From NCBI GenBank assembly GCA_019638395.1, contig JAHBTX010000003.1, positions 62,001 through 126,000 on the forward strand: 64,000 nt of DNA, given 5' to 3'. The DNA comes from Cyclobacteriaceae bacterium (GTDB lineage Bacteria > Bacteroidota > Bacteroidia > Cytophagales > Cyclobacteriaceae). The notes beneath the pieces were generated by a model, which was not told the DNA's origin, made no database searches, and saw only the letters and a list, made by a program, of their open reading frames with translations. Positions 16,367-26,192 of this stretch are shown here, piece by piece. A program made the position numbers and the translations under genes. Numbering within the stretch: position 1 is the first letter of the stretch; each line of letters begins with the position of its first letter.

Positions 16367-19300
16367 ATGAAAAAAGCTCTTATTGGCCTGTTAGCAGTTG
16401 GCGTAGCAGCCGCAGGTATTTACTACTTCGCCTTCCGTAAAACGGAACAACCCGTTAACTCAACGATTAACCCCGCCTTTGGTCAGTACATTACTTCTTA
16501 TACTGCCGGTGTTATCGGGTCGGGCTCACCCATCCGGGTAGTGCTTTCGCATGATGTAGCGGAAGAAACAGCGGTTGGAACCGAAACCACCCTTAAATTA
16601 TTTGATCTCAATCCATCCGTTAAGGGTACTACCGTTTGGGTTGACAAACGCACCCTTGAGTTTAAGCCCGAGGCCCGTCTTATTTCGGGTCAGATTTATA
16701 AAGTAAACTTTAGCTTGCACCGGTTGGTTGAAGTGCCAGCCGATCTGAAAACATTTGAATTCTCGCTGCAGGTAATTCCACAAAACTTTGAAGTGTCGAT
16801 TGACAATGTAAAGCCTTATGTTAAAACCGATTTGAAACGGCAAAAAATTGAGGGGACACTTTACACAGCCGATTATGCGGAAACTGAGGCTGTAGAAAAA
16901 ATGCTTGCCGCTACACAAGAAGGTTCATCCTTAAAAGTAAACTGGACGCATACAGGCGAAGGAAAAACCCACGCGTTTATAGTAGAAGATGTTGCGCGTA
17001 AAGATGCAGCCAGTAAAGTTACATTGGCATTTGCTGGTGCTTCTCTTAATGTAGAACATCAGGAAGAGCGCGAAGTGGAAATTCCAGCGCTTGGTGATTT
17101 TAAAGTGGTGAACGTGCGGGTGGAGCAAGGCACCAGTCAACAGGTAGTGGTTCAGTTTTCCGATCCGCTCAACGAAACACAAAATCTGGACGGGCTTATT
17201 CGCATTTCAGAATTGGGCAGTCTTGATTTTGAAGTAAAGGACAATGAAATCAAAGTATTTCCGCCCGTGCGGCAAACCGGCTCGCGTACCATTACCATCG
17301 AAGCCGGAGTAAAAAATATTCTCAACTATAAAATGAAAGAAGCGGCTACGTTCGATGTAGCCTTTGAACAAACATTACCGGCTGTGCGATTTGTGGGAAA
17401 AGGAAGTATTCTTCCTTCAACAGATGGTTTGGTTATGCCATTCGAAGCCGTTAACCTTAAGTCGGTAGATGTAAAAGTGATTAAGATTTATGAAGATAAC
17501 GTACTTCAGTTTTTGCAGGTAAATGATTTTGATGGTAGTCAGGAACTGAGACGCGTAGGTCGCCCTGTATTGAGTAAAACCATCTCCCTTGAAAATGCGG
17601 GTGTATCGGATTTAGGAAAGTGGAATCGTTTTACACTTGATCTCACCACATTGATACAAGCCGAACCGGGTGCTATTTACCAGGTGCGACTTAGTTTTAA
17701 GAAAACGTACCTGGCCTATGTATGCGAAGGTGGTGAAGAAATCACCACCACCGAAGGGACCTTTGAACAATGGGATGGTGCAGAAGCAGGAGGCGAAGAA
17801 AGTTATTGGGATTCGTACGATGATTATTATTACTACGATGATTACGATTGGTCGCAGCGCGATAATCCATGCCACTCTTCTTATTACACCGGCAACCGAA
17901 ATATTAAGCGTAATGTGTTGGCTTCCGATCTTGGGTTGTTGGCTAAACGCGGTGGCGATGATAACACATTGGTAGTAGTGAATGATTTGAAAACAACTCT
18001 GCCATTGTCAGGGGTGGAAGTTGAGCTGTATGATTTTCAGCAACAAGTAATTGCCACCGGCAAAACAGATCGCGATGGCAAAGCCATCTTGAATACTAGC
18101 AAAAAACCATTCGCGCTGGTAGCTAAGTATGGAGCCCAGCGGGGTTTTTTAAAAGTACAAGGTGGCGAATCGCTTTCGCTAAGTAATTTTAATGTGGCTG
18201 GTGAAACAGTTCAAAACGGACTAAAAGGATTTTTGTATGGCGAACGCGGTGTATGGCGCCCAGGCGATTCACTTTATCTCAGTTTTATTCTCGAGGATAA
18301 GAACAAGTTGTTACCGCCATCACATCCGGTTGTGTTTGAGTTACAAAATCCACAAGGCCAGGTTACATCGCGTCTGGTTCGTTCTTCATCAGAGAATGGT
18401 TTTTACAAATTCGCTACGGCAACCGCCAGCGATGCGCCCACCGGTAATTGGCTGGGCCGAGTAAAAGTTGGCGGCACCGAGTTTCAACAGTTTCTTAAAG
18501 TTGAAATGGTGAAACCTAATCGTTTAAAAATCAATCTCGACTTTGGTGTAGATAAACTTACCGCGGGTAATAACAATGTTTCGGGTAACCTGAAAGTAAA
18601 CTGGTTGCACGGTGCACCTGGAAAAAACCTGCGCGCGCAATTTGATGTGTTGCTTACCAAAGGCACAACCAAATTCGATCAGTATAAGGATTATGTATTT
18701 GATGATCCGTCCATCGATTTCTACAGCGAAGTACAAACTATTTTTGATGGCTATACCAATACAAATGGCGAGGCCCAGGTAAGTGCAAACCTGGAGGTGA
18801 ATGGCGATGCCCCCGGCACATTGAATGCCGTATTCAGAGGCAAAGTTTTTGAAGAAAGTGGTAACTTCAGCATCGATCGTTTCAGCATTCCATTCTATCC
18901 CTACAAAACACTAACCGGAATTAAGCTACCAAAGGGCGACAAAGCTCGTGGTATGTTGCGCACCGATACCACGCAGCGTGTGGATGTAGTTACGGTAGGT
19001 GCAAACGGAAATCCGCTCTCGCGAACAGTTGAACTTTCTATTTATAAAATCAATTGGCGCTGGTGGTGGGATGGTTCCGAAGGTTCAGTCAATTTTATGT
19101 CGGGTAATTATTCGCAACCCATTGCTACCGGCCGGGTAAGCACCGTTAATGGCAAGGGCGCATGGAACTTTGAAATTAAATATCCCGAGTGGGGTCGCTT
19201 CTTTGTGAAGGCTTACGATCCGCAAAGCGGACACAGTACGGGCAAAGTTGTTTACATCGATTGGCCTGGTTGGGCTGGTCGTGCCCGCAACGAAGGCGAA

Positions 19301-21919
19301 GGTGCTACCATGCTTTCATTTTCATCCGACAAGCAAGTTTATAATGTAGGTGAGAAAGCCATGTTGGTAATACCCGGTAGCGAAAAGGGTCGCGCGCTAA
19401 TCAGCATCGAAAACGGAAGCAAAGTATTGCAAACCTATTGGCTCGAAACCCAGAAAGGCGACAACCAATTTACATTCGATGTAACCAAAGAGATGACACC
19501 CAATGTTTTTGTTAACATTACCTTATTGCAACCACATGCACAAACTACTAACGATTTACCCATTCGTTTGTATGGTGTTATTCCTATTCAGGTAGAAGAT
19601 CCAAACACACATCTGGAACCCATCATTGCCATGCCCGATGTGTTGGAACCTGGTAAAGAAGTGGTTATTAAAGTAAGTGAAAAATCAAAACGCAAGATGA
19701 CCTATACGCTTGCAATTGTTGATGAGGGTTTACTCGATCTCACGCGCTTCACTACTCCCGATGCCTGGAATAAATTTTATGCGCGTGAAGCGTTAGGTGT
19801 AACCACCTGGGATTTATACGATCAGGTAATGGGTGCATTGGGCGGAAGAGTTGAGCGGTTGCTTGCATTAGGTGGTGATGGCGAACTGGCTGCCAAAGAA
19901 GATGATGCAAAAGCAAATCGGTTTAAACCTGTTGTAAAATATTTCGGTCCGATTACGCTTTCTGGCGGAAGCAACGAGCATAAGTTTATCATGCCACAAT
20001 ACATCGGCTCTGTTAAAACGATGTTGGTGGCGGGCTATGACGGTGCTTACGGTAAAACCGAAAAAGCAACACCGGTGCGCAAGCCATTGATGGTGCTCGC
20101 TACCTTGCCGCGTGTACTTGGCCCCGAAGAACAAGTAAAGCTGCCGATCACATTGTTTAAGAGTGAGAACAATATCAAGAATGTAAAAGTGGATATTAAA
20201 GTAAGTGGGCCGCTCGGTATTGTAGATGAATCCTCGCGCACGGTGGCAATGAATGAAAGCGATCTTACCTTAGACTTTGCCTTGAATGTGAAGAGCGAAA
20301 CCGGTGTTGCTAAAGTTCAGGTAACAGCAACTTCCGGAAGCTATTCAGCAACCGATGAGATTGAAATTGAAGTTCGAAATCCCAATCCACCAGTTACACA
20401 AGTGCAGGATGTGGTGCTTGAAGCGGGCAAAACCTGGAATGCTACGGTTACACCATTTGGTGTGGCAGGAACAAATACGGTAACGCTGGAAATCTCCAGT
20501 TTACCTCCGGTTAACCTCGGCCAACGCATGCGCTACCTGTTGCAATATCCTTATGGCTGTATTGAACAAACTACCTCGGCTGTGTTTCCGCAATTGTATC
20601 TCGATAAAGTCAAAGCGTTAACAGATGCTGAGAAGACGGCTATTCAAAAGAATGTAACAGCAGGAGTTGAGCGACTGAAAACATTTGTGAACACCGATGG
20701 TGGTTTTGCCTACTGGCCGGGCAGTGGCGATTCTGATAGTTGGGGCAGTACCTATGCCGGTCATTTCTTAATTGAAGCGGAAGCAAAAGGATATTATGTG
20801 CCTAACGATATGATTAAACGTTGGAAAAAATATCAGAAGAATAAAGCACAAGGTTGGCGCAAAGCACAGGAGTATGGTAGCAGCGAATTGATTCAAGCCT
20901 ACCGACTTTATACACTTGCTCTTGCAGGCGATGCAGAGTTGGGTGCGATGAACCGCTTGCGCGAGCAAGGTAATCTTCCCTCTACCGCAGCGTGGATGTT
21001 GGCTGCAGCATATGTAAAAGCAGGGCAGCCTGAAGCCGCTAAAAAATTGATTGAAAAATTGCCCACACAAGTTAAACCGTATCAGGAGTTGGCATATTCC
21101 TATGGCTCCGACTTGCGCGATAAGGCAATTATTTTGGAAACACTGGTGTTGTTGAATGATCGCACCAGAGCATTTGAGATTGTGAAAGAACTTTCGATTG
21201 CGTTAAGTGATTTTAATTATTGGATGAACACGCAAACTTTGGCGTGGAGTTTAAAATCGGTGGGTTCATTTGCCAGTGGCGAGAAAGGCGATCTCAAATT
21301 CGCATACACGTATAATGGTGGAAAAGAAGTAACAACTGGCACAGACTTACCAGTTGCCTCGTTAACGTTACCAGCCGGAACAAAACCGGCTAACCTGAAA
21401 GTAGTAAGTTCCAGCAAAGGAGTTTTGTTTGCTCGGGTAATACAAGAAGGTGTACCGGCACGGGGCACAGAAGAGGACAGTGAGAAAAACTTAACGCTAA
21501 CGGTTGCCTACACCAAAACCGATGGAACACCAATCGATCCAACTACGCTGGAGCAAGGTACTGAGTTTGTGGCCACGGTTACGGTATTCAATCCGGGTAT
21601 GCGCGGGTTGTATAAAAACCTGGCACTCAACCAGATTTTTCCTTCAGGTTGGGAGATTAATAATTTACGATTAACAGGCGATGATGCAGCCAAAATTACA
21701 GGCGATGTACCGACCTACCAAGACATCCGCGATGATCGGGTATATACTTACTTCGATATAAACGCGCGCCAGTATAAAACGTTTAAAGTTATGCTCACGG
21801 CCAGTTATGCCGGTTCGTATTATTTACCGGCTGTAAGTTGCGAAGCCATGTACGATAACAGTATTTATGCACGGAAGAAGGGTAAGGTAGTGGAAGTTGT
21901 GAAGCGAGTGATTCAATAG
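16367..21919 (+). CDS. Alpha-2-macroglobulin family protein
   Basis: An 1850-residue periplasmic protein anchored by an N-terminal membrane segment (LIGLLAVGVAAAGIYYFAF) rather than a lipobox. A series of MG-type beta-sandwich domains includes FLYGERGVWRPGDSLYLSF and the bait/MG region. The thioester motif GCIEQ (Cys1398) opens the alpha-helical TED domain (MRYLLQYPYGCIEQTTS). Such proteins trap attacking proteases covalently. A very Tyr/Asp-rich insert (about residues 479-497, YDDYYYYDDYDW) lies between cysteines. PBP1C, the classic partner of bacterial alpha-2-macroglobulins, lies seven genes downstream. Confidence 0.95.
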   Translation: MKKALIGLLAVGVAAAGIYYFAFRKTEQPVNSTINPAFGQYITSYTAGVIGSGSPIRVVLSHDVAEETAVGTETTLKLFDLNPSVKGTTVWVDKRTLEFKPEARLISGQIYKVNFSLHRLVEVPADLKTFEFSLQVIPQNFEVSIDNVKPYVKTDLKRQKIEGTLYTADYAETEAVEKMLAATQEGSSLKVNWTHTGEGKTHAFIVEDVARKDAASKVTLAFAGASLNVEHQEEREVEIPALGDFKVVNVRVEQGTSQQVVVQFSDPLNETQNLDGLIRISELGSLDFEVKDNEIKVFPPVRQTGSRTITIEAGVKNILNYKMKEAATFDVAFEQTLPAVRFVGKGSILPSTDGLVMPFEAVNLKSVDVKVIKIYEDNVLQFLQVNDFDGSQELRRVGRPVLSKTISLENAGVSDLGKWNRFTLDLTTLIQAEPGAIYQVRLSFKKTYLAYVCEGGEEITTTEGTFEQWDGAEAGGEESYWDSYDDYYYYDDYDWSQRDNPCHSSYYTGNRNIKRNVLASDLGLLAKRGGDDNTLVVVNDLKTTLPLSGVEVELYDFQQQVIATGKTDRDGKAILNTSKKPFALVAKYGAQRGFLKVQGGESLSLSNFNVAGETVQNGLKGFLYGERGVWRPGDSLYLSFILEDKNKLLPPSHPVVFELQNPQGQVTSRLVRSSSENGFYKFATATASDAPTGNWLGRVKVGGTEFQQFLKVEMVKPNRLKINLDFGVDKLTAGNNNVSGNLKVNWLHGAPGKNLRAQFDVLLTKGTTKFDQYKDYVFDDPSIDFYSEVQTIFDGYTNTNGEAQVSANLEVNGDAPGTLNAVFRGKVFEESGNFSIDRFSIPFYPYKTLTGIKLPKGDKARGMLRTDTTQRVDVVTVGANGNPLSRTVELSIYKINWRWWWDGSEGSVNFMSGNYSQPIATGRVSTVNGKGAWNFEIKYPEWGRFFVKAYDPQSGHSTGKVVYIDWPGWAGRARNEGEGATMLSFSSDKQVYNVGEKAMLVIPGSEKGRALISIENGSKVLQTYWLETQKGDNQFTFDVTKEMTPNVFVNITLLQPHAQTTNDLPIRLYGVIPIQVEDPNTHLEPIIAMPDVLEPGKEVVIKVSEKSKRKMTYTLAIVDEGLLDLTRFTTPDAWNKFYAREALGVTTWDLYDQVMGALGGRVERLLALGGDGELAAKEDDAKANRFKPVVKYFGPITLSGGSNEHKFIMPQYIGSVKTMLVAGYDGAYGKTEKATPVRKPLMVLATLPRVLGPEEQVKLPITLFKSENNIKNVKVDIKVSGPLGIVDESSRTVAMNESDLTLDFALNVKSETGVAKVQVTATSGSYSATDEIEIEVRNPNPPVTQVQDVVLEAGKTWNATVTPFGVAGTNTVTLEISSLPPVNLGQRMRYLLQYPYGCIEQTTSAVFPQLYLDKVKALTDAEKTAIQKNVTAGVERLKTFVNTDGGFAYWPGSGDSDSWGSTYAGHFLIEAEAKGYYVPNDMIKRWKKYQKNKAQGWRKAQEYGSSELIQAYRLYTLALAGDAELGAMNRLREQGNLPSTAAWMLAAAYVKAGQPEAAKKLIEKLPTQVKPYQELAYSYGSDLRDKAIILETLVLLNDRTRAFEIVKELSIALSDFNYWMNTQTLAWSLKSVGSFASGEKGDLKFAYTYNGGKEVTTGTDLPVASLTLPAGTKPANLKVVSSSKGVLFARVIQEGVPARGTEEDSEKNLTLTVAYTKTDGTPIDPTTLEQGTEFVATVTVFNPGMRGLYKNLALNQIFPSGWEINNLRLTGDDAAKITGDVPTYQDIRDDRVYTYFDINARQYKTFKVMLTASYAGSYYLPAVSCEAMYDNSIYARKKGKVVEVVKRVIQ

Positions 21920-21935
21920 TTTATCATTTGAATAG

Positions 21936-22250
21936 ATGTCTCAGAATAAGGATATTGTTTTACTTGTTACTTGTTTAATGGTAGGCAGCATTTTACCAAT
22001 GTTCATATTTGGTATTGACTATTACAATGGGCTGCAAGACATTCAGTTTCACGATACATATATTGTATTTAATTCATTTGAGTTTGGGCTCGTCCCAATA
22101 GGTTTTGTTATATTTTTAAGCTTTACAGTTCGGGGAATAATTACAAGGTTCAAACATAAATTAACTATAATTTTTTGGGGGAGTGGTTTAATAGTAGTTG
22201 CACTTACTTTTGGGAAGGTTTATAAGATTATTCTCCTAGTAAACCAATGA
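21936..22250 (+). CDS. Small three-helix membrane protein with HDTY motif
   Basis: A 104-residue protein with three predicted membrane segments (about 7-28, 49-70, 78-100). Between the first two lies IQFHDTYIVFNSF, which resembles the HDTYxVxAHFH signature of cytochrome c oxidase subunit I, but without the HFH histidines. There are no partner oxidase genes nearby, and the protein is far too short to be an oxidase. I do not recognise an established function. It follows the alpha-2-macroglobulin gene by 16 bases, and its stop overlaps the next start (ATGA), so it is probably expressed with the nitrilase-family gene. Confidence 0.75.
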   Translation: MSQNKDIVLLVTCLMVGSILPMFIFGIDYYNGLQDIQFHDTYIVFNSFEFGLVPIGFVIFLSFTVRGIITRFKHKLTIIFWGSGLIVVALTFGKVYKIILLVNQ

Positions 22251-22963
22251 AACTCGCCCTTGCGCAAACCAAACCTGTAACGGGCAATGTCAATGCCAAC
22301 TTGGCTATGCATGAACAATTTATTGTAAACGCAGTTACGCTTGGCGCTGATGCTATTTTCTTTTCCGAACTTTCTTTAACAGGATACGAACCAGCCCAAG
22401 CCGAAGCATTGGCTATAGCACCAACTGATGTGCAGTTAAAATTATTCCAGGAGTTGAGCAACCAGTACACAATTACCATTGCGGTGGGCGCTCCGTTAAA
22501 AACACCAGCTGGTACTATAATCTCATTGCTGATTTTTCAACCGGGTAAATCAGTGCTTGTTTATGGCAAGCAATATCTTCACCCCGATGAAGAACCGTGG
22601 TTCATTCCCGGAAAAAATATTCCGCCCATACTGATTAAAGGCTGTTGGGTGCAACTGGCCATTTGTTATGAGCTCTCTGTCGAAGAACATTTCAACACTA
22701 CGATGTCTGCAAAGCCAGATGTTTATATAGCCAGCGTAGCCAAGTTCAGCAAAGGAATTGAGCCATCCTATAAACGGTTGGTGTCCATTGCAAGTACCCG
22801 AATTCATGCATTATTTGTAAATGCTGTGGGTGCAGCTGATAATGGTGTTTGTGCAGGAGGCTCAGCTGTTTGGAATAAGAAAGGTGAATTATTGGCTTCA
22901 CTGGGCGTTGCAGAAGAGGGACTTTTAATTTTTGATACGACTACTGAATCAATAACGAGATGA
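22247..22963 (+). CDS. Carbon-nitrogen hydrolase (nitrilase superfamily)
   Basis: A 238-residue enzyme with the Glu-Lys-Cys triad: Glu41 in FFSELSLTGYEP, Lys108 in YGKQYLHPDEE and Cys140 in LAICYELS. No signal peptide, so cytosolic. The superfamily hydrolyses amides or nitriles; the substrate cannot be deduced, and omega-amidase-like or carbamoylputrescine-amidase-like activities are both possible. The start overlaps the preceding stop by four bases (ATGA), and its own end overlaps the next gene by four bases, so this is a tightly packed operon. Confidence 0.9.
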   Translation: MKLALAQTKPVTGNVNANLAMHEQFIVNAVTLGADAIFFSELSLTGYEPAQAEALAIAPTDVQLKLFQELSNQYTITIAVGAPLKTPAGTIISLLIFQPGKSVLVYGKQYLHPDEEPWFIPGKNIPPILIKGCWVQLAICYELSVEEHFNTTMSAKPDVYIASVAKFSKGIEPSYKRLVSIASTRIHALFVNAVGAADNGVCAGGSAVWNKKGELLASLGVAEEGLLIFDTTTESITR

Positions 22964-23730
22964 AACAAATACTACTGATTGGTTTAATGTGTATGCTGGC
23001 TATGCGTTGCGGCAAAAGTGATAAATCAGAAACTGTATCGACAACGTTTGATGGTACTATTTTCGAAACCGAAAACCTGATCATAAAAAAAGTAACAGAT
23101 CATGTTTACCAACACATCAGTTTTTTAAATACGGAAAGTTTTGGTCGCGTGGAGTGTAATGGTATGATTGTAACCAATGGAAATGAAGCAATTGTTTTTG
23201 ATACACCCACAGATGACTTAGGTTCTGTTGAATTGCTAGACTATTTAGCAAAACAAAATGCAAAGGTAACAGCAATTATAGCTACACACTTTCATGCTGA
23301 TTGCGTTGGCGGCCTTCAAGAATTTCATACGCGTGGTATTCCATCCTATGCAAATAACCTCACCATTCAACTCATAAAAGAAAAAGCTGAAGGTATTGCT
23401 CCCCAAAATGGTTTTGATCAGGAATTGGAACTGCACGTAGGGGGTAAGCCTGTAACTACAACATTCTATGGCAGCGGACACACACGCGATAACGTAGTGG
23501 CTTATTTTCCAGACGAACAGACTTTGTTTGGAGGATGTTTGGTAAAAGAAATAAAGGCAAGCAAAGGTTACCTGGGCGATGCCGATACGGTAGCATGGTC
23601 TGATACCATGCTGAAAATAAGAATGAAATATCCGGATTTGAAAATTGTTATACCCGGCCACGGAAAACCGGGTGGTGCTGAACTATTGGACTATACCGCA
23701 CAACTTTTTCAGGTTAAGAACCATCCTTAG
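22960..23730 (+). CDS. Subclass B1 metallo-beta-lactamase
   Basis: A 256-residue exported protein with a hydrophobic N-terminus and a Cys at 17 whose lipobox (LAMRC) is imperfect. All six zinc ligands of B1 enzymes can be placed: His110, His112 and Asp114 (THFHADC), His174 (GSGHTRDN), Cys193 (LFGGCLVKE) and His234 (IPGHGKPGG). Lys196 matches the substrate-binding lysine after the zinc cysteine. The usual Asn of the GNLGDAN loop is Asp209 here (GYLGDAD). B1 folds are nearly always beta-lactamases, often carbapenemases in this phylum, but activity is not proven. It overlaps the amidase gene by four bases; no mobile element is nearby. Confidence 0.88.
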   Translation: MKQILLIGLMCMLAMRCGKSDKSETVSTTFDGTIFETENLIIKKVTDHVYQHISFLNTESFGRVECNGMIVTNGNEAIVFDTPTDDLGSVELLDYLAKQNAKVTAIIATHFHADCVGGLQEFHTRGIPSYANNLTIQLIKEKAEGIAPQNGFDQELELHVGGKPVTTTFYGSGHTRDNVVAYFPDEQTLFGGCLVKEIKASKGYLGDADTVAWSDTMLKIRMKYPDLKIVIPGHGKPGGAELLDYTAQLFQVKNHP

Positions 23731-23783
23731 GATACGCTGCCGATTGCGGAGATAACATAAGTAGTATTTTAAATCCGATTATA

Positions 23784-25817
23784 TTGAACAAGGCTGGTTT
23801 CTTTCTTTTGATAGCCCACTTCGTGAGCGTATCATCCTATGCACAAGTTATTGTTAGTGGAAAAGTTCTCAATCAAACAGATGGTTCGCTTATACCTTAC
23901 GCCAACATTGGTATTAGGCGAAGTAGTGTGGGTACTATCTCCAATACTGATGGAACTTTTTCAATTCGTATTCCGGAAAAACTAAAAGGCGACACCCTTC
24001 TCTTTTCGGCACTGGGTTATAGCAAGAAGCTAATACCGGTTCGGTTTCTTAATCCTGATCTTTCGCATACCATTTTGCTTCACGAACAACCTGCCATGCT
24101 TAACGATGTTGTTGTATCTGCAAAGCGCGAGAAGAACAAGGTCTATCAAATGGGCAACAGAGATGTAAGTGGTGGTGTGCTGGAAACGGATACGTTATAT
24201 GCAGGTTACTCCACAGCATTGCTAATCGAAAATACACAAGAACTAATGAAACATGGTCTGCAGTTTCCGGTGTATCTGGAGCAGGCAAGATTACGTATCC
24301 TGAGAAATAATTTGCCTTCCTTTAAGTTCAGGGTTCGGTTAAATGAAGTAGACAGCACAAATGGTCAGCCAGGTGCTGATCTGTTGCGTGAGAGTATGGT
24401 TGTGGAGTCAACTATGCGAAAAGGATGGTTGGAGTTTGATCTTTCGCATTTAAAGATTCTCATTACAAAACCATTCTTTGTTACGTTCGAACAAATTCTG
24501 GATAAGCATGACAGAACGGTGATTGCCGATGGTTATCGCGAGTTTATGCAGGCACACCCCGACCGATTAGTAATTGACACCATCGAGTTTGAAGGAAAGA
24601 AAGAACCACACCTGATGATTAAAAGAGGGGGCATTGATTTACCGGGTACATTCATTGCCATTACTTCCAAAGATTGGGCTGCCAAAGAGTTTACATGCTT
24701 TACACGACAAACCAGTTTTGCCGAGTGGGTGAAAGTGCGCGGTATTGTAACCGCCACGGTTTCGGTGAGCAACCAACCCGTTACGCGAAGCGAACAACTC
24801 AAGCCTTGTGCCGACAAGGATGTAACCTGTAAGGCAACGAAACTTTGTCAGGACTTCATAGACGAGACCGGTGTAAACGGTATGCAGGTGTGTGTAAGTA
24901 AAAATGGTGAGACAAAATGGTTAGGCTTATTTGGAGATTCCAATTCTCAACTACAAACACCCGTAACAGCTCAAACCAAATTCCGGATCAATAGTATTTC
25001 CAAATCCATTACATCTTTGGCGTTAATTAAATTAGTTTCAGAAGGCAAACTGGATTTGGACGCGCCCATTCAAAATTACTTGCCTGAGTTTCCTGCAAAG
25101 AAATACCCGATTACAGCCCGGCAGTTGGCTGGTCATTTAGCAGGCATTCGCGATTATCAGGAAGATAACCTTAATGATTTTATTCGCACCGAACATTACA
25201 ATAACTCAATCGATGCATTGAATATTTTTAAAGACGATACATTGTTGTTTAAACCAGGTACTCGGTTTCACTATTCCACATACGGATGGAATTTGTTGGG
25301 CGCACTAGTCGAAAAACTAACCGGTAAACATTACCTCGATTATATGGCTGAAGCAGTATTTAATCCAATAGGAATGCAATCGACTATGGGTGATGATGTA
25401 ACAATGACTTTACCCAACCGGAGTATTTTTTATGATTTAACCGGCCAACCAAATAATCTGGGCGACCTGAGTTATAAGTATGCAGGTGGCGGATTACTAT
25501 CCACCGTTCAGGATTTGGTGAAATTCGGAAATGAGATGTTGAATGATAAAAATGTTTCACCAAAGCAACGTGAAGTGCTATTTCAAACTCAGAAAACAAC
25601 AGATGGAAAGGCAACCGGATACGGTTTGGGTTGGTATGTGGGTGTAGATCGCAACGGTCACCGCATCTGGTACCATGCAGGCGATTCGTTTAGCAGCAGT
25701 TCGTGGCTGGTTATTTATCCTGATAAAAATCTTGTGATTGCATTATTAGCAAACACTCAACATGCAGCCGCATTTGATATTTATGAAATTGGTGAATTGT
25801 TTTACGGAAACGATTAA
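23784..25817 (+). CDS. Serine beta-lactamase-like hydrolase fused to carboxypeptidase-regulatory-like domain
   Basis: A 677-residue exported protein that begins at TTG, the only start giving the signal peptide (NKAGFFLLIAHFVSVSSYAQ). Residues about 22-105 are a CarboxypepD_reg-like sandwich; 110-320 is a region I do not recognise. Residues about 340-677 are a class C/LACTB-like serine hydrolase with Ser404-I-S-Lys407 (NSISKSITS), YSTYGWN (YxN) and WYHAGDS (HxG). The SISK form is like LACTB peptidases rather than classical AmpC. Probably a periplasmic or surface peptidase/esterase. It follows the B1 enzyme after 53 bases. Confidence 0.85.
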   Translation: MNKAGFFLLIAHFVSVSSYAQVIVSGKVLNQTDGSLIPYANIGIRRSSVGTISNTDGTFSIRIPEKLKGDTLLFSALGYSKKLIPVRFLNPDLSHTILLHEQPAMLNDVVVSAKREKNKVYQMGNRDVSGGVLETDTLYAGYSTALLIENTQELMKHGLQFPVYLEQARLRILRNNLPSFKFRVRLNEVDSTNGQPGADLLRESMVVESTMRKGWLEFDLSHLKILITKPFFVTFEQILDKHDRTVIADGYREFMQAHPDRLVIDTIEFEGKKEPHLMIKRGGIDLPGTFIAITSKDWAAKEFTCFTRQTSFAEWVKVRGIVTATVSVSNQPVTRSEQLKPCADKDVTCKATKLCQDFIDETGVNGMQVCVSKNGETKWLGLFGDSNSQLQTPVTAQTKFRINSISKSITSLALIKLVSEGKLDLDAPIQNYLPEFPAKKYPITARQLAGHLAGIRDYQEDNLNDFIRTEHYNNSIDALNIFKDDTLLFKPGTRFHYSTYGWNLLGALVEKLTGKHYLDYMAEAVFNPIGMQSTMGDDVTMTLPNRSIFYDLTGQPNNLGDLSYKYAGGGLLSTVQDLVKFGNEMLNDKNVSPKQREVLFQTQKTTDGKATGYGLGWYVGVDRNGHRIWYHAGDSFSSSSWLVIYPDKNLVIALLANTQHAAAFDIYEIGELFYGND

Positions 25818-25843
25818 TTTTCGGAACTAAAAAGGAAAAGACC

Positions 25844-26191
25844 ATGATCGTTTACGGAATTAAAAACTGCAACACGGTAAAATCTGCACTGGATTGGCTG
25901 AAGAAAAACAAAGTAGAGTTTGAGTTTCATGATTATAAGAAGTCGGGGATTACAACAAGCAAGCTGACCGAGTGGAGTAAACAAGTAGGTTGGGAAAGTC
26001 TGCTGAATAAACGTGGTACCACCTGGCGCCAGTTAGATGAAGAAGTTCAAAAGAAAATCACGACCGAAAAGGCGGCCATTGCTTTGATGATGGAGAAGAC
26101 TAGCGTAATTAAGCGTCCGCTTATCGAGTTAAAGAACAAAGTGGTGGTGCTGGGGTTTGATGAATCAGAATACAAAACGAAGCTAAAATAA
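25844..26191 (+). CDS. ArsC/Spx family protein, YffB-like
   Basis: A 115-residue thioredoxin-fold protein. The active-site stretch is VYGIKNCNTVKSALDWL: one cysteine (Cys9) with no CxxC partner. FHDYKKSGIT, LLNKRGTTWRQL and VIKRPLIEL match the YffB/ArsC family. YffB-type proteins are poorly characterised and are probably glutathione- or thiol-dependent reductases; arsenate reduction is not implied. A recognisable AAGGA Shine-Dalgarno-like stretch (25831-25840) precedes the ATG, unusual in this window. The next gene starts one base after its stop. Confidence 0.88.
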   Translation: MIVYGIKNCNTVKSALDWLKKNKVEFEFHDYKKSGITTSKLTEWSKQVGWESLLNKRGTTWRQLDEEVQKKITTEKAAIALMMEKTSVIKRPLIELKNKVVVLGFDESEYKTKLK

Positions 26192-26192
26192 T

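Noticed and set aside
25844-26191. Arsenate reductase
   Set aside because: Only one cysteine in the active-site motif and no ars genes nearby; YffB-like is the better match.
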